Source: Burkholderiales bacterium
GTDB lineage: Bacteria; Pseudomonadota; Gammaproteobacteria; Burkholderiales; Burkholderiaceae_C
NCBI GenBank assembly: GCA_016213205.1
Contig: JACRAZ010000069.1
Location: forward strand, 19,621-83,620
DNA: 64,000 nt
Direction: 5' to 3'
The translations under genes were made by a program, and so were the position numbers. The notes beneath the pieces were generated by a model. The model did no database searches and was not told the origin of the DNA. It was given only the letters and a program-made list of their open reading frames with translations. Below, piece by piece: positions 26,655 through 35,289 of the stretch. How positions within the stretch are numbered: position 1 is the stretch's first letter; every line of letters starts with the position of its first letter.

Positions 26655-27569
26655 ATGGTCACCTTGTTCCAAGCCTTGTTCAGCGGCCTTGCGCTGGGCG
26701 GCATCTATGCGCTGGTGGCCCTGGGCTTCAGCATCACCCACAGCACCACCAAGACGCTGAACTTCGGCCAGGGCGAGTTCCTGGTCGCGGCCTGCTTCCT
26801 GGCGGCCACCGTGCTGCTGCTGCTGGCCGGCAAGCCGCACACCGGCAACCTGCAGCCGGCGGACGTGTCTTTTGCACGCTATCTGCTGGCAATGGTGGTG
26901 GTCATCGCGCTGATGGCCGCCTTCGGCGTGCTGCTGTACGGCGCCGCGGTGCGGCCCTTCGCGGGCGGCGGCATGGGCTGGGTGATGAGCACCATCGGCT
27001 TCGGCATCATCGTGCAGAACGCCGCGCTCGCGGTGTGGAGCCCGGCGCCGATGGCCATGCCCTCGCCGCTGGGCGACGAGGTGCTGCGCTTCGGCGGCGC
27101 CGGCGTGCGGCCGCAGGAGATTTTGGTGCTGGTGATCACCGCCGTGGTGGTGTTCGGCCAGGACTGGCTGCTGCACCGCACCCGCGTCGGCCGCGCGATG
27201 CGCGCGGTGGCGGCCAACCGCAACGCGGCGGCGCTGATGGGCATCAACGTCGGCGCGATCGTGCTGCTGGCGTTTGCCATGGCCTCGGGCCTGGCGGGGC
27301 TGGCCGGGGTGCTGATCGTGCCGATCACCACCGCCTCCATCTTCATGGGGCTCACGCTCTCGCTGAAGGCGTTTTCGGCCGCCATCCTGGGTGGGCTGAA
27401 CAACCCGCGCGGCTGCATCGTCGGCGGCCTGGTGCTGGGCTGCTTCGAGGCGCTGGTGGGCCTGTGGCGGGCCGAGCTGCGCGAGATCAGCATCTTCGTG
27501 CTGATCATCCTGGCGCTGATGTTCAAGCCCGAAGGGCTGTTCGGGCGCAAGTCTTTCGAGAAGGTCTGA
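26655..27569 (+). CDS. Branched-chain-type ABC transporter permease (LivH-like)
   Basis: A 304-residue inner-membrane permease with about eight hydrophobic segments. It begins VTLFQALFSGLALGGIYALV, typical for LivH, followed by STTKTLNFGQGEF, and has the cytoplasmic loop TRVGRAMRAVAANRNAAALMG and the LKAFSAAILGGLNN segment. It forms the transmembrane channel together with the permease part of the next protein, which starts 4 bp later. Confidence 0.93.
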   Translation: MVTLFQALFSGLALGGIYALVALGFSITHSTTKTLNFGQGEFLVAACFLAATVLLLLAGKPHTGNLQPADVSFARYLLAMVVVIALMAAFGVLLYGAAVRPFAGGGMGWVMSTIGFGIIVQNAALAVWSPAPMAMPSPLGDEVLRFGGAGVRPQEILVLVITAVVVFGQDWLLHRTRVGRAMRAVAANRNAAALMGINVGAIVLLAFAMASGLAGLAGVLIVPITTASIFMGLTLSLKAFSAAILGGLNNPRGCIVGGLVLGCFEALVGLWRAELREISIFVLIILALMFKPEGLFGRKSFEKV

Positions 27570-27573
27570 ACCC

Positions 27574-29373
27574 ATGCGCGCGTCTTCCTGGCTCACCCTG
27601 CTGGTGGCCGCCGGCCTGGCCCTGCTGCCGCTGGGGCTGGGCAACGAGTTCCAGCTCAAGGTGCTGTTCACCGCCGGCGTGTACTACCTGGCCGCGAGCG
27701 GGCTGAACGTGCTGGTGGGCTACACCGGCCAGAAGTCGCTGGGCCATGCCGGGCTGTTTGCGGCCGGCGCCTACACCGCGGCGCTGCTTTCCACGCTGGC
27801 GGGCTGGAACGCCTGGCTGGCACTGCTGGCCGCGGGTGGGGTGGCCGCGCTGTTCGGCGTGGTGATCTCGATGCCGGCGCTGCGGGTGAAGGGCCCGTCG
27901 CTCACGATGGTGACCATCGGCTTTGGCATCGTGGTGGAGAAGGTGGTGTCCGAATGGCAGCAGCCCTTCGGTGGCCAGCAAGGCATCTACGGCGTGGCGC
28001 CGTTGTCCGTGGGCGGCCACGCCTTCGGCATGCGCGACTGGGTGTGGCTGGTGCTGGCCCTCGGCCTGGCCACCCACGCGATGCTGGGCGCGCTGCTGCG
28101 CGGCAAGTACGGCCGCGCGTTTCTGGCGGTGCAGGACGCCGAGGTGGCGGCCGAGAGCGTGGGCGTCAACGTCTACCGCACCAAGGTGCTGGCCTTCGTG
28201 ATCAGCGCGGTCACCTGCGGCCTGGCCGGCGCGCTGGTGGCGCAGCAGAACCAGTACATCAATTCGGACTTCATCAGCTTCAACCTCTCGGTCTTCCTGC
28301 TGCTGGTGGTGCTGTTCGGCGGCCCTTCGCGGTTGGGCCCGCTGTTCGGCGCGCTGATCCTGTCGCTGCTGGATGCCTGGCTGGCGCGCTGGCCGCATGT
28401 GCAGCACTTTGCCTACGGCGCGCTGCTGCTGTTTGCGCTGTATGCCATGCCGCGCGGCGTGGCGGGGGCACTGGAACGCCTCTGGCCGCGCACGAAGCGG
28501 GTGGACGAGCCCGCGCCACGCGAGGCCCCGCCACCGGCCAGCGTGACCCACCTGCCCACGCCCAGCGAGCCGTTGCTCGAAGCGCGCCACCTGCGCAAGG
28601 CCTATGGCGGCGTGGTGCCCACCCACGATGTGAGCCTCACGCTGCAGCCCGGCCACGTGCATGCGCTCATCGGGCCGAACGGCGCGGGCAAGACCACGTT
28701 GCTGAACATCCTGTCGGGCATCGTGCCGGCCGATGCGGGCCAGGTGCTGCTGGCAGGTGAAGACATCACCGCGCTGAAGGCCAGCCAGGTGTGTGCGCGC
28801 GGCATTGGCCGCACCTTCCAGAACCTGAAGCTCTTCGGCAGCCTCACGGTGCTGGACAACGTGCGCGTGGGCCTGCATGCCCACCTGGGCGTGGGCTTCT
28901 GGCCCTGCCTGCTGCGCCTGCCCGCCGCCGCGCGGCAGGAGCGCGCGGCGCTGGCCGAGGCGCTGCGCTGGCTCGACTTCGTGGGCCTGCGCGAGCGTGC
29001 CGACGAGCGCGCCACCAGCCTGCCCTATGGCCACCAGCGCCGGCTGGAGATCGCCCGCGCGCTGGCCACCCGGCCGCGCCTGCTGCTGCTGGACGAGCCC
29101 GCCGCGGGCCTGAACCCGCAGGAGACGCAGGAGTTGATCGGCCTGGTGCGCCGCATCCGCACGCTGGGCATCACGGTGCTGCTGATCGAGCACCACATGG
29201 ACCTGGTGATGGCCGTGTCCGACCACGTGATCGTGCTCGACTACGGCCAGAAGATCGCCGAGGGCGACCCGCAGACGGTGCAGCAGGACCGCCGCGTGAT
29301 CGCCGCCTACCTGGGTGATGACGAGCCCGCGCCGCCGCAGGCCTCGGCCCACCCCACCCCCTGCGTCGCCTGA
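27574..29373 (+). CDS. Fused LivM-type permease and LivG-type ATPase
   Basis: A 599-residue fusion. Residues ~1-300 are a LivM permease (YYLAASGLNVLVGYTGQKSL, then AVQDAEVAAESVGVNVYRTK and FNLSVFLLLVVLFGG). A ~30-residue Pro/Ala-rich linker (~308-330) joins it to a LivG ATPase with Walker A GPNGAGKTTLLN (~367), the signature region LPYGHQRRLEIARAL, Walker B LLLLDEPAAGLN and the H-loop IEHHMDLV. Two proteins that are usually separate are therefore covalently linked. It completes the importer with LivH and LivF. Confidence 0.94.
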   Translation: MRASSWLTLLVAAGLALLPLGLGNEFQLKVLFTAGVYYLAASGLNVLVGYTGQKSLGHAGLFAAGAYTAALLSTLAGWNAWLALLAAGGVAALFGVVISMPALRVKGPSLTMVTIGFGIVVEKVVSEWQQPFGGQQGIYGVAPLSVGGHAFGMRDWVWLVLALGLATHAMLGALLRGKYGRAFLAVQDAEVAAESVGVNVYRTKVLAFVISAVTCGLAGALVAQQNQYINSDFISFNLSVFLLLVVLFGGPSRLGPLFGALILSLLDAWLARWPHVQHFAYGALLLFALYAMPRGVAGALERLWPRTKRVDEPAPREAPPPASVTHLPTPSEPLLEARHLRKAYGGVVPTHDVSLTLQPGHVHALIGPNGAGKTTLLNILSGIVPADAGQVLLAGEDITALKASQVCARGIGRTFQNLKLFGSLTVLDNVRVGLHAHLGVGFWPCLLRLPAAARQERAALAEALRWLDFVGLRERADERATSLPYGHQRRLEIARALATRPRLLLLDEPAAGLNPQETQELIGLVRRIRTLGITVLLIEHHMDLVMAVSDHVIVLDYGQKIAEGDPQTVQQDRRVIAAYLGDDEPAPPQASAHPTPCVA

Positions 29374-29376
29374 AGG

Positions 29377-30093
29377 ATGAGCATGCTGCAGATCCGCAAC
29401 CTCGCCGTGAACTACGGCGCCATCCAGGCCCTGCGCGGCGTGAGCCTGGAGGTGCACGCGGGCGAGGTGGTCACGCTCATCGGCGGCAACGGCGCCGGCA
29501 AGAGCACGCTGATGAAGTGCATCTCGGGCCTCGAGCCCGCCGCCGCCGGCCAGGTGCTGCTGGACGGGACCGACATCACGCGCCTGCCGGCCCACATCCG
29601 CGTGGTCAAGGGCATCTCGCAATCACCCGAAGGCCGGCAGGTGTTCGCCGACCAGACGGTGCGCGAGAACCTGGTGCTGGGCGCCTATGCGCGCCAGGCC
29701 GGCGCGGCCGAGATCGAGGCCGACATCGAGGCCCAGTTCAACACCTTCGGCGTGCTGCGCGAACGCCAGCACCAGCTGGCCGGCACCATGAGCGGCGGCG
29801 AGCAGCAGATGCTCGCGATGGCGCGTGCACTGATGGCGCGGCCGCGCCTGCTGCTGCTGGACGAGCCTTCGCTGGGCCTCGCGCCGCTGATCGTGCGCGA
29901 GATCTTCTCGGTGATCCGCACGCTCAAATCACGCGGCATGACGCTGCTGCTGGTGGAGCAGATGGCCCACCAGGCCCTGCAAGTGGCCGACCGCGCCTAT
30001 GTGCTGAAAACAGGCGAGATCACCGTGGAAGGATCGGCCGCCGCGCTGATGGCCGACCCCGCCGTGCGCGAGGCCTACCTCGGCAAGCACTGA
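29377..30093 (+). CDS. Branched-chain-type ABC transporter ATP-binding protein (LivF-like)
   Basis: A 238-residue ATPase. Walker A is GGNGAGKSTLMK (~37-48), Q-loop ISQSPEGRQVF, signature MSGGEQQMLAMARAL, Walker B LLLLDEPSLGLAP and H-loop VEQMAHQAL. It is the second ATPase of the importer, pairing with the ATPase half of the fused protein 3 bp upstream. The usual serine/threonine after LivF's Walker A lysine is present. Confidence 0.94.
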   Translation: MSMLQIRNLAVNYGAIQALRGVSLEVHAGEVVTLIGGNGAGKSTLMKCISGLEPAAAGQVLLDGTDITRLPAHIRVVKGISQSPEGRQVFADQTVRENLVLGAYARQAGAAEIEADIEAQFNTFGVLRERQHQLAGTMSGGEQQMLAMARALMARPRLLLLDEPSLGLAPLIVREIFSVIRTLKSRGMTLLLVEQMAHQALQVADRAYVLKTGEITVEGSAAALMADPAVREAYLGKH

Positions 30094-30123
30094 ACCCGTC
30101 TTCCCCGCCCGCAGGAGCACCGC

Positions 30124-31269
30124 ATGCCGTTCACCGCTCGATGGCTCGGGTCCACCGTGCTGGGCCTTGCACTCTGTGCAGGCTTCGCCGGGCACGCCGC
30201 CGAAGGCGTGGCGCGCGACGCGATCACGCTGGTGCAGACGGCCGACCTCTCCGGCTCGCGCGCGCCGCTGGTGAAGGCGCTGAACGCCGGCACGCTGGCC
30301 TACCTGGCCCACATCAACGCCCAGGGCGGCGTGCACGGCCGCCGGGTGTTGCTGCAGACGGTGGACGACGGCTACGAGGTGGCGCGCACCGAGCGCATCG
30401 TGGCCGAGCGCATCCGCCGCGACGATGTGTTCGCCTTCGTCTCGCTGATCGGCACCGCCAACGCGCTGGCCGCGCTGCCGCTGATCCAGGCCGCCAAGGT
30501 GCCGCTGGTGGCGCCGCTGTCGGGCGCGGCGCAGCTGCGCGAGCCGGCCAGCGCCACCGTGTTCCACCTGCGCGCCAGTTATGCGGCCGAGGTGGAGAAG
30601 ATGGTCGAGCATGTGCACACGCTGGGCATCCGCCGCGTGGCCGTGTTCTACGACGACGATGCCTTCGGCCAGGACGTGCTGCAGGCCGCACAGCAGGCGC
30701 TGGCCTCGCGCGGCCTGCAGGCGGTGGCGCTGGGCCGGGTGGCGCGCGGCGCCACCGATGTGGCGCAGGCCGTGCAGCAGATCGGCGCCGCCGCGCCGCA
30801 GGTGGTGATCTGCGGCAGCTTCGGCCCCTCGCTGGTGGCATTCGTGCGGCAGATGAAGACCACCGGCGTGCGGCCCACCTACTACGCGCTGTCGTTCTTC
30901 ACCGCCGGCAGCAGCATCCGCCAGCTGGGGCCCGATGCACGCGGCATCGGCGTGACGCAGGTGATGCCGCGCACCGGCGCGGTGGGCGTGCCGCTGGTGC
31001 GCGAATTCCACACGCTGATGCAGCGCCATGCGCCGGGCGAGCCAGTGAACGCCATCAGCCTGGAAGGCTTCGTCACCGCCAAGGTGGTGGTCGAAGCCTT
31101 GCGCCGCAGCGGCCCCCAGCCCACCCGCGCGCGCTTCGTCGACGCGATGGAATCGCTGCGCGAGGTGGACCTGGGCGCCTTGCGCCTGTCCTACGCACCA
31201 GGCAAGCACCTGGGCTTGCGCTTCGTCGAGATCGCGGTGGTTGGCGAGGCCGGCCAGATCGTGCAATGA
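30124..31269 (+). CDS. Second branched-chain-type ABC transporter substrate-binding protein
   Basis: A 381-residue Peripla_BP_6 protein with a signal peptide (MPFTARWLGSTVLGLALCAG, cleavage near GHAAE). Typical segments are ITLVQTADLSGSRAPLVKAL, INAQGGVHGRRVLLQTVDDG and SLIGTANALAALPLI. It differs clearly from the first binding protein of the operon, so it probably broadens the ligand range or acts in sensing. GCAGGAGCACC before the ATG is a good ribosome site. Its stop overlaps the start of mvaB (ATGA), which ties it to the catabolic operon. Confidence 0.92.
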   Translation: MPFTARWLGSTVLGLALCAGFAGHAAEGVARDAITLVQTADLSGSRAPLVKALNAGTLAYLAHINAQGGVHGRRVLLQTVDDGYEVARTERIVAERIRRDDVFAFVSLIGTANALAALPLIQAAKVPLVAPLSGAAQLREPASATVFHLRASYAAEVEKMVEHVHTLGIRRVAVFYDDDAFGQDVLQAAQQALASRGLQAVALGRVARGATDVAQAVQQIGAAAPQVVICGSFGPSLVAFVRQMKTTGVRPTYYALSFFTAGSSIRQLGPDARGIGVTQVMPRTGAVGVPLVREFHTLMQRHAPGEPVNAISLEGFVTAKVVVEALRRSGPQPTRARFVDAMESLREVDLGALRLSYAPGKHLGLRFVEIAVVGEAGQIVQ

Positions 31270-32186
31270 ACTCTGCCAAGGCGAAGATGAGCGTGAAGAT
31301 CGTCGAAGTGGGGCCGCGCGACGGCCTGCAGAACGAGCCCACGCCGGTGAGCGTGGAAGACCGGCTGGCGCTGATCGAACGGCTGGTGGCGGCCGGCCTG
31401 CGCCACATCGAGGTGGGCGCCTTCGTGTCGCCGACCTGGGTGCCGCAGATGGCCGGCAGCGACGAGCTGCTGCGCCGCCTGCCGCACCACGAGGGCGTGC
31501 ACTACAGCGCGCTGGTGCCCAACCTGCGCGGGCTGGAAGCGGCGCTGGCAGCGGGCTGCCGCGAGGTGGCGGTGTTCGTGGCGGCAACGGAGAGCTTCTC
31601 GCAGCGCAACCAGAACTGCGGCATCGAAGACAGCCTGGCGCGCGCGCGTGCGGTGGCCACCGAAGCACAGCGCAGCGGCCTCGCGGTGCGCGGCTACGTG
31701 TCCTGCGTGCTGGGCTGCCCGTTCGAAGGGCCCGTGGCGCCCGGGCGCACGGCCGAGCTCACGGCCCGGCTGCTGGCCGCCGGCTGCCACGAGGTGTCGT
31801 TGGGCGACACCCTCGGCGCCGGCACGCCCGCATCCACCGCCGGCCTGCTGCGGGCCTGCCTGCAGCGTGCGCCCGCCGAGTGCCTGGCCGGCCACTTCCA
31901 CGACACCTATGGCATGGCCATTGCCAACATCGCCGCCGCGCTGGCGCTGGGCCTGCGTTGCTTCGACAGCGCGATCGCCGGCCTGGGCGGCTGCCCCTAC
32001 GCCCCCGGCGCCACCGGCAACGTGGCCACCGAGGACCTGGTGTACCTGCTCGATGGCATGGGCCACGACAGTGGCGTCTCGCTGCCGCGCCTGGCCGCCG
32101 CAGCCGAGCACATCGGCCCGCGGCTCGGGCGGCCGAACGCCTCGCGCGTGGGGCAGGCGCTGGCGCGCCGGGTGGCCTGCGCCTGA
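31266..32186 (+). CDS. mvaB: Hydroxymethylglutaryl-CoA lyase
   Basis: A 306-residue HMG-CoA lyase. Conserved elements are KIVEVGPRDGLQNE (metal-binding Asp), LVPNLRGLEAAL, the metal histidines in GHFHDTYGMA, and the catalytic cysteine loop GLGGCPYAPGATGN with C243, followed by VATEDLVYLLDGMG. It cleaves HMG-CoA to acetyl-CoA and acetoacetate, the step after mvaA in mevalonate breakdown; lyases of leucine catabolism look the same, but no leucine-pathway genes are adjacent. The start used is the ATG overlapping the preceding stop; an internal ATG at 31287 is an alternative. Confidence 0.94.
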   Translation: MNSAKAKMSVKIVEVGPRDGLQNEPTPVSVEDRLALIERLVAAGLRHIEVGAFVSPTWVPQMAGSDELLRRLPHHEGVHYSALVPNLRGLEAALAAGCREVAVFVAATESFSQRNQNCGIEDSLARARAVATEAQRSGLAVRGYVSCVLGCPFEGPVAPGRTAELTARLLAAGCHEVSLGDTLGAGTPASTAGLLRACLQRAPAECLAGHFHDTYGMAIANIAAALALGLRCFDSAIAGLGGCPYAPGATGNVATEDLVYLLDGMGHDSGVSLPRLAAAAEHIGPRLGRPNASRVGQALARRVACA

Positions 32187-32199
32187 CGCGCCCGCGTGC

Positions 32200-32222
32200 G
32201 CCCCGCCCCCGAAACGCGGGGC
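32200..32222 (+). terminator. Terminator-like hairpin after the mevalonate operon
   Basis: GCCCCGC, a 9-nt loop and GCGGGGC form a 7-bp GC stem 13 bp after the mvaB stop. No T-run follows. It probably ends or attenuates the mva operon before the aminotransferase gene, which then needs its own promoter in the ~95 bp that remain. Confidence 0.45.
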
Positions 32223-32316
32223 TCGGCAGGACATCGTCGGCGCGCGTGCCCCTTCGCACGCCGGGGCCGGCGTCGGGGCTGCTAAGCTCATCGCCCTGCT
32301 CAACAAGGGGATACCC

Positions 32317-33465
32317 ATGCCCGGCCTGCTGCCCAACGTCGACCCCGACGGCCTGCTCGAATACTCGGTGGTGTTCACCGACCGCGCGGTGAACCACATG
32401 TCGCAGAAGTTCCAGCAGGTGATGCGCGACATCTCCGGCGTGCTGAAGGACACCTACGCCGCCCGCTCGGTGGCGGTGGTGCCCGGCGGCGGCACCTTCG
32501 GCATGGAGGCGGTGGCACGCCAGTTCGCCGGCGGCAAGAAGGTGCTGGTGCTGCGCAACGGCTGGTTCAGCTACCGCTGGACCCAGATCTTCGACATGGG
32601 CCGCATCCCCGCCGAGCAGACGGTGCTGAAGGCCCGGCCCACCGGCCCCGGCCGCCAGATGCCCTATGCGCCCGCGCCGATCGACGAGGTGGTGGCCACC
32701 ATCCGCGCGCAGAAGCCTGACCTGGTGTTTGCGCCGCACGTGGAAACCGCTGCCGGCATGATCCTGCCGGACGACTACCTGCGCGCCGTGGCCGATGCGG
32801 TGCACGAGCACGGCGGCCTGTTCGTGCTGGACTGCATTGCCTCCGGCGCGATCTGGGTGAACATGCAGGCCACGGGGGTCGACCTGCTGATCAGCGCGCC
32901 GCAGAAGGGCTGGACCGGCTCGCCCGGCTGCGCCTACGTGATGCTGAGCGAACGCGCCCGCACGGCGATCGACGCCACCACCAGCTCCAGCTTCGCGGCC
33001 GACCTGAAGAAGTGGCTTCAGATCATGGAAACCTACGAGGGCGGCGGGCATGCGTACCACGCCACCATGCCCACCGACGTGCTCACCCGCAACCGCGACG
33101 TGATGCTGGAAACCCGCGCGCTGGGCTTCGAGACGCTGCGCGCGCAGCAGTGGGAGCTGGGCCGCCGCGTGCGCGCGCTGATGGCCGAGAAGGGCCTGCG
33201 CAGCGTGGCCGCCGAAGGCTTCCAGGCCCCCGGCGTGGTGGTGAGCTACACCGAGGTGGACGGCCTGCACAATGCCAAGGCCTTCATCGCCGAAGGCCTG
33301 CAAACCGCCGCGGGCGTGCCGCTGCAGTGCGACGAACCGGCCGATTTCAAGACCTTCCGCGTCGGCCTGTTCGGGCTGGACAAGCTGCAGCACATCGACC
33401 GCGCGGTGGCCAACCTGGACGGCGCGCTGACGCGCATCCTCGGCAGCCAGCGCGCCGCGGCCTGA
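32317..33465 (+). CDS. Class V aminotransferase (alanine--glyoxylate / serine--pyruvate type)
   Basis: A 382-residue PLP enzyme. The phosphate-binding region is VVPGGGTFGMEAVAR (~50-64), the PLP-ring aspartate is in FVLDCIASGAIW and the Schiff-base lysine is K197 in SAPQKGWTGSPG. Family members transfer amino groups between alanine or serine and glyoxylate or pyruvate. AAGGGG precedes ATG 32317. It follows mvaB after a hairpin, so functional linkage to mevalonate breakdown is uncertain. The MocR regulator upstream has an aminotransferase fold but is a different protein. Confidence 0.9.
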   Translation: MPGLLPNVDPDGLLEYSVVFTDRAVNHMSQKFQQVMRDISGVLKDTYAARSVAVVPGGGTFGMEAVARQFAGGKKVLVLRNGWFSYRWTQIFDMGRIPAEQTVLKARPTGPGRQMPYAPAPIDEVVATIRAQKPDLVFAPHVETAAGMILPDDYLRAVADAVHEHGGLFVLDCIASGAIWVNMQATGVDLLISAPQKGWTGSPGCAYVMLSERARTAIDATTSSSFAADLKKWLQIMETYEGGGHAYHATMPTDVLTRNRDVMLETRALGFETLRAQQWELGRRVRALMAEKGLRSVAAEGFQAPGVVVSYTEVDGLHNAKAFIAEGLQTAAGVPLQCDEPADFKTFRVGLFGLDKLQHIDRAVANLDGALTRILGSQRAAA

Positions 33466-33479
33466 CACCGGATGTGAAC

Positions 33480-33531
33480 GGCCCGCCGAAGGGCGGGCCA
33501 GCCCGTTCGTTCGCGGCGCAGGCGCCGCGAA
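33480..33531. terminator. Two hairpins between convergent aminotransferase and chemoreceptor genes
   Basis: GGCCCGCC-GAAG-GGCGGGCC (33480-33499) and TTCGCGGCGC-AG-GCGCCGCGAA (33510-33531) are both perfect stems. They fill the 70-bp gap between two stop codons facing each other, so they are a bidirectional terminator. No U-tract is present on either strand. Confidence 0.65.
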
Positions 33532-33535
33532 GGGA

Positions 33536-35089
33536 TCAGAGCTTGAAGACCGACACCGTCTGCGCCAGCTGAGCCGCCTGCTGCTTCAGGCTCTCGGCGG
33601 CGGCGGCGCTCTCTTCCACCAGCGCGGCGTTCTGCTGCGTGACCTGATCGAGCTGGGTCACCGCGTCGTTGACCTGGCCGATGCCGTCGGTCTGCTCGCT
33701 GCTGGCGCTGCTGATGGCGCCGATCAGCTGGCTGACCTTGCGCACCTGGGCCACGATGTCGTCCATCGTGCGGCCCGCGTCGCCGACCAGCTGGGCGCCG
33801 GCCTCGACCTTGTCGACGCTTTCACCGATCAGGCCCTTGATCTCGCGCGCGGCCTGGGCCGAGCGCTGCGCCAGGCTGCGCACCTCGGCGGCCACCACCG
33901 CGAAGCCGCGGCCCTGCTCGCCGGCCCGTGCGGCTTCCACCGCCGCGTTCAGCGCCAGGATGTTGGTCTGGAACGCGATGCCGTCGATCACACCGATGAT
34001 GTCGGCGATCTTCTTCGAGCTGTCGCTGATGGCCTGCATGGTGTTCACCACGCGGCCGACCACGGTGCCGCCCTCGGCCGCCACCGCGGCGGCGCCGGCG
34101 GCCAGTTGGGTGGCCTCACGCGCGGTGTCGGCGTTGTTGCGCACGGTGGCGGTGAGTTGTTCCATCGAGGCCGCCGTCTGCTGCAGGTTGCTGGCCTGCT
34201 CCTCGGTGCGCTGGCTCAGGTCGGCATTGCCGGTGGCGATCTGCGCGGAGCCGGTGGCAATGGAGTCGGAGGCGTTGCGCACCTGGCCGACGATCTGCAC
34301 CAGGCTCTCGTTCATGCGGCCCAGTGCGGCCAGCAGGTGGCCGATCTCGTCGCGCGATGTCGCGCCGACACGGCTGCTCAGGTCCCCGGTGGCCACCGTT
34401 TCGGCCAGCGCCACCGCGCGCGCCAGCGGCACCGTGATCGACCGGGTGACCCCCCAGCACAGGCCCACCGCCAGCACCAACGCCAGCGCAGAGAAGCCCA
34501 GCGACAGCGCGGTGCCACGCGCGCGCACCGCTTCGATCACGGGGGCGGCCGCATGGGCGTGCTTCTGGGCCCGGTCGTTGATCGCCTCGACGGCACTCTC
34601 CATGCCATGCACGGCCTGCTTGTACTTGCCCATCTCGGCGTTGGCCGCCTGGGTGGTGGTGAGTTCACCGCGCTCGATTTGCGCCACCGTGGCCTCGAAG
34701 CCCTTGACATAACCCTCGAATCCCTGCGTGATGCCCTGCAGCGTCTTCACGTCTTCGGCCGGCAGCGGGCGTGCCCCGAGCTCGCGGATCGCGGCCGCCA
34801 AGTGCCGCCGGGTGTCCTGCCACTTCTTCACGTAATCCTGGCGTTTGGCCGTGTCGTCCAGGTTGATGAAGGTGTCCTTCTCGAAGCGGCGTTCCAGCAG
34901 CACCAGCACCTGGATGTCCGAGGTCTGCTGGGCCACCCGCACCTCCTGGTCCAGCACCTGCAGGCCGGTGCTGGCCACGGAGTGCAGCCCCCACACGCCG
35001 GCAGCCGTCACCGCGGCCAAGGTCAACAGCACGCACGCCAGCACGAGGCTCAGGCGCGTGCCGATCTTCAAGTTGTTCAAAACGTTCAT
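33536..35089 (-). CDS. Methyl-accepting chemotaxis protein
   Basis: A 517-residue chemoreceptor. TM1 is at ~12-32 ([20 protein letters not shown]), a helical periplasmic input of about 150 residues follows ([16 protein letters not shown]), TM2 lies near [20 protein letters not shown], then HAMP and signalling domains with tip [20 protein letters not shown] and [23 protein letters not shown] 35089 starts the usual [13 protein letters not shown] cytoplasmic lead; the longer open frame upstream is GC-rich read-through. A sigma-28-like promoter lies upstream (35129-35156). The ligand is unknown. Confidence 0.94.
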   Translation of the reverse strand: MNVLNNLKIGTRLSLVLACVLLTLAAVTAAGVWGLHSVASTGLQVLDQEVRVAQQTSDIQVLVLLERRFEKDTFINLDDTAKRQDYVKKWQDTRRHLAAAIRELGARPLPAEDVKTLQGITQGFEGYVKGFEATVAQIERGELTTTQAANAEMGKYKQAVHGMESAVEAINDRAQKHAHAAAPVIEAVRARGTALSLGFSALALVLAVGLCWGVTRSITVPLARAVALAETVATGDLSSRVGATSRDEIGHLLAALGRMNESLVQIVGQVRNASDSIATGSAQIATGNADLSQRTEEQASNLQQTAASMEQLTATVRNNADTAREATQLAAGAAAVAAEGGTVVGRVVNTMQAISDSSKKIADIIGVIDGIAFQTNILALNAAVEAARAGEQGRGFAVVAAEVRSLAQRSAQAAREIKGLIGESVDKVEAGAQLVGDAGRTMDDIVAQVRKVSQLIGAISSASSEQTDGIGQVNDAVTQLDQVTQQNAALVEESAAAAESLKQQAAQLAQTVSVFKL

Positions 35090-35128
35090 GGTCCTCACCG
35101 TGGCAACCGACTGTCGGCCGACCCCTTC

Positions 35129-35156
35129 CTTTCGGAGGGTAGAGGCGAGAACTTTA
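35129..35156 (-). promoter_or_regulatory. Sigma-28-like flagellar/chemotaxis promoter of the chemoreceptor
   Basis: On the minus strand TAAAGTTC (35149-35156) is followed after 12 bp by TCCGAAAG (35129-35136), close to the FliA pattern TAAAG(TTT)...GCCGATAA. The spacing from TAAAG to CCGA is the same as in the matching site upstream of the chemoreceptor at 40108-41757. The site is about 40 bp upstream of the start codon. Confidence 0.5.
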
Positions 35157-35289
35157 ATTTGAACGAAACATACACGCTCGCGAAACTGCACAGGATTCCC
35201 GGTGCTTTGCCCGGCACCTGGCCGGCACCACGCCGCACAAGGGCGGGCCGGCGCCGGGCGACAGGGTGGCAGGGCGCCGGCGGGGCCCT

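Noticed and set aside
31287..32186. Alternative later start for HMG-CoA lyase
   Set aside because: The start at 31266 overlaps the preceding stop (ATGA), as expected for translational coupling; the later start remains possible but is less supported.
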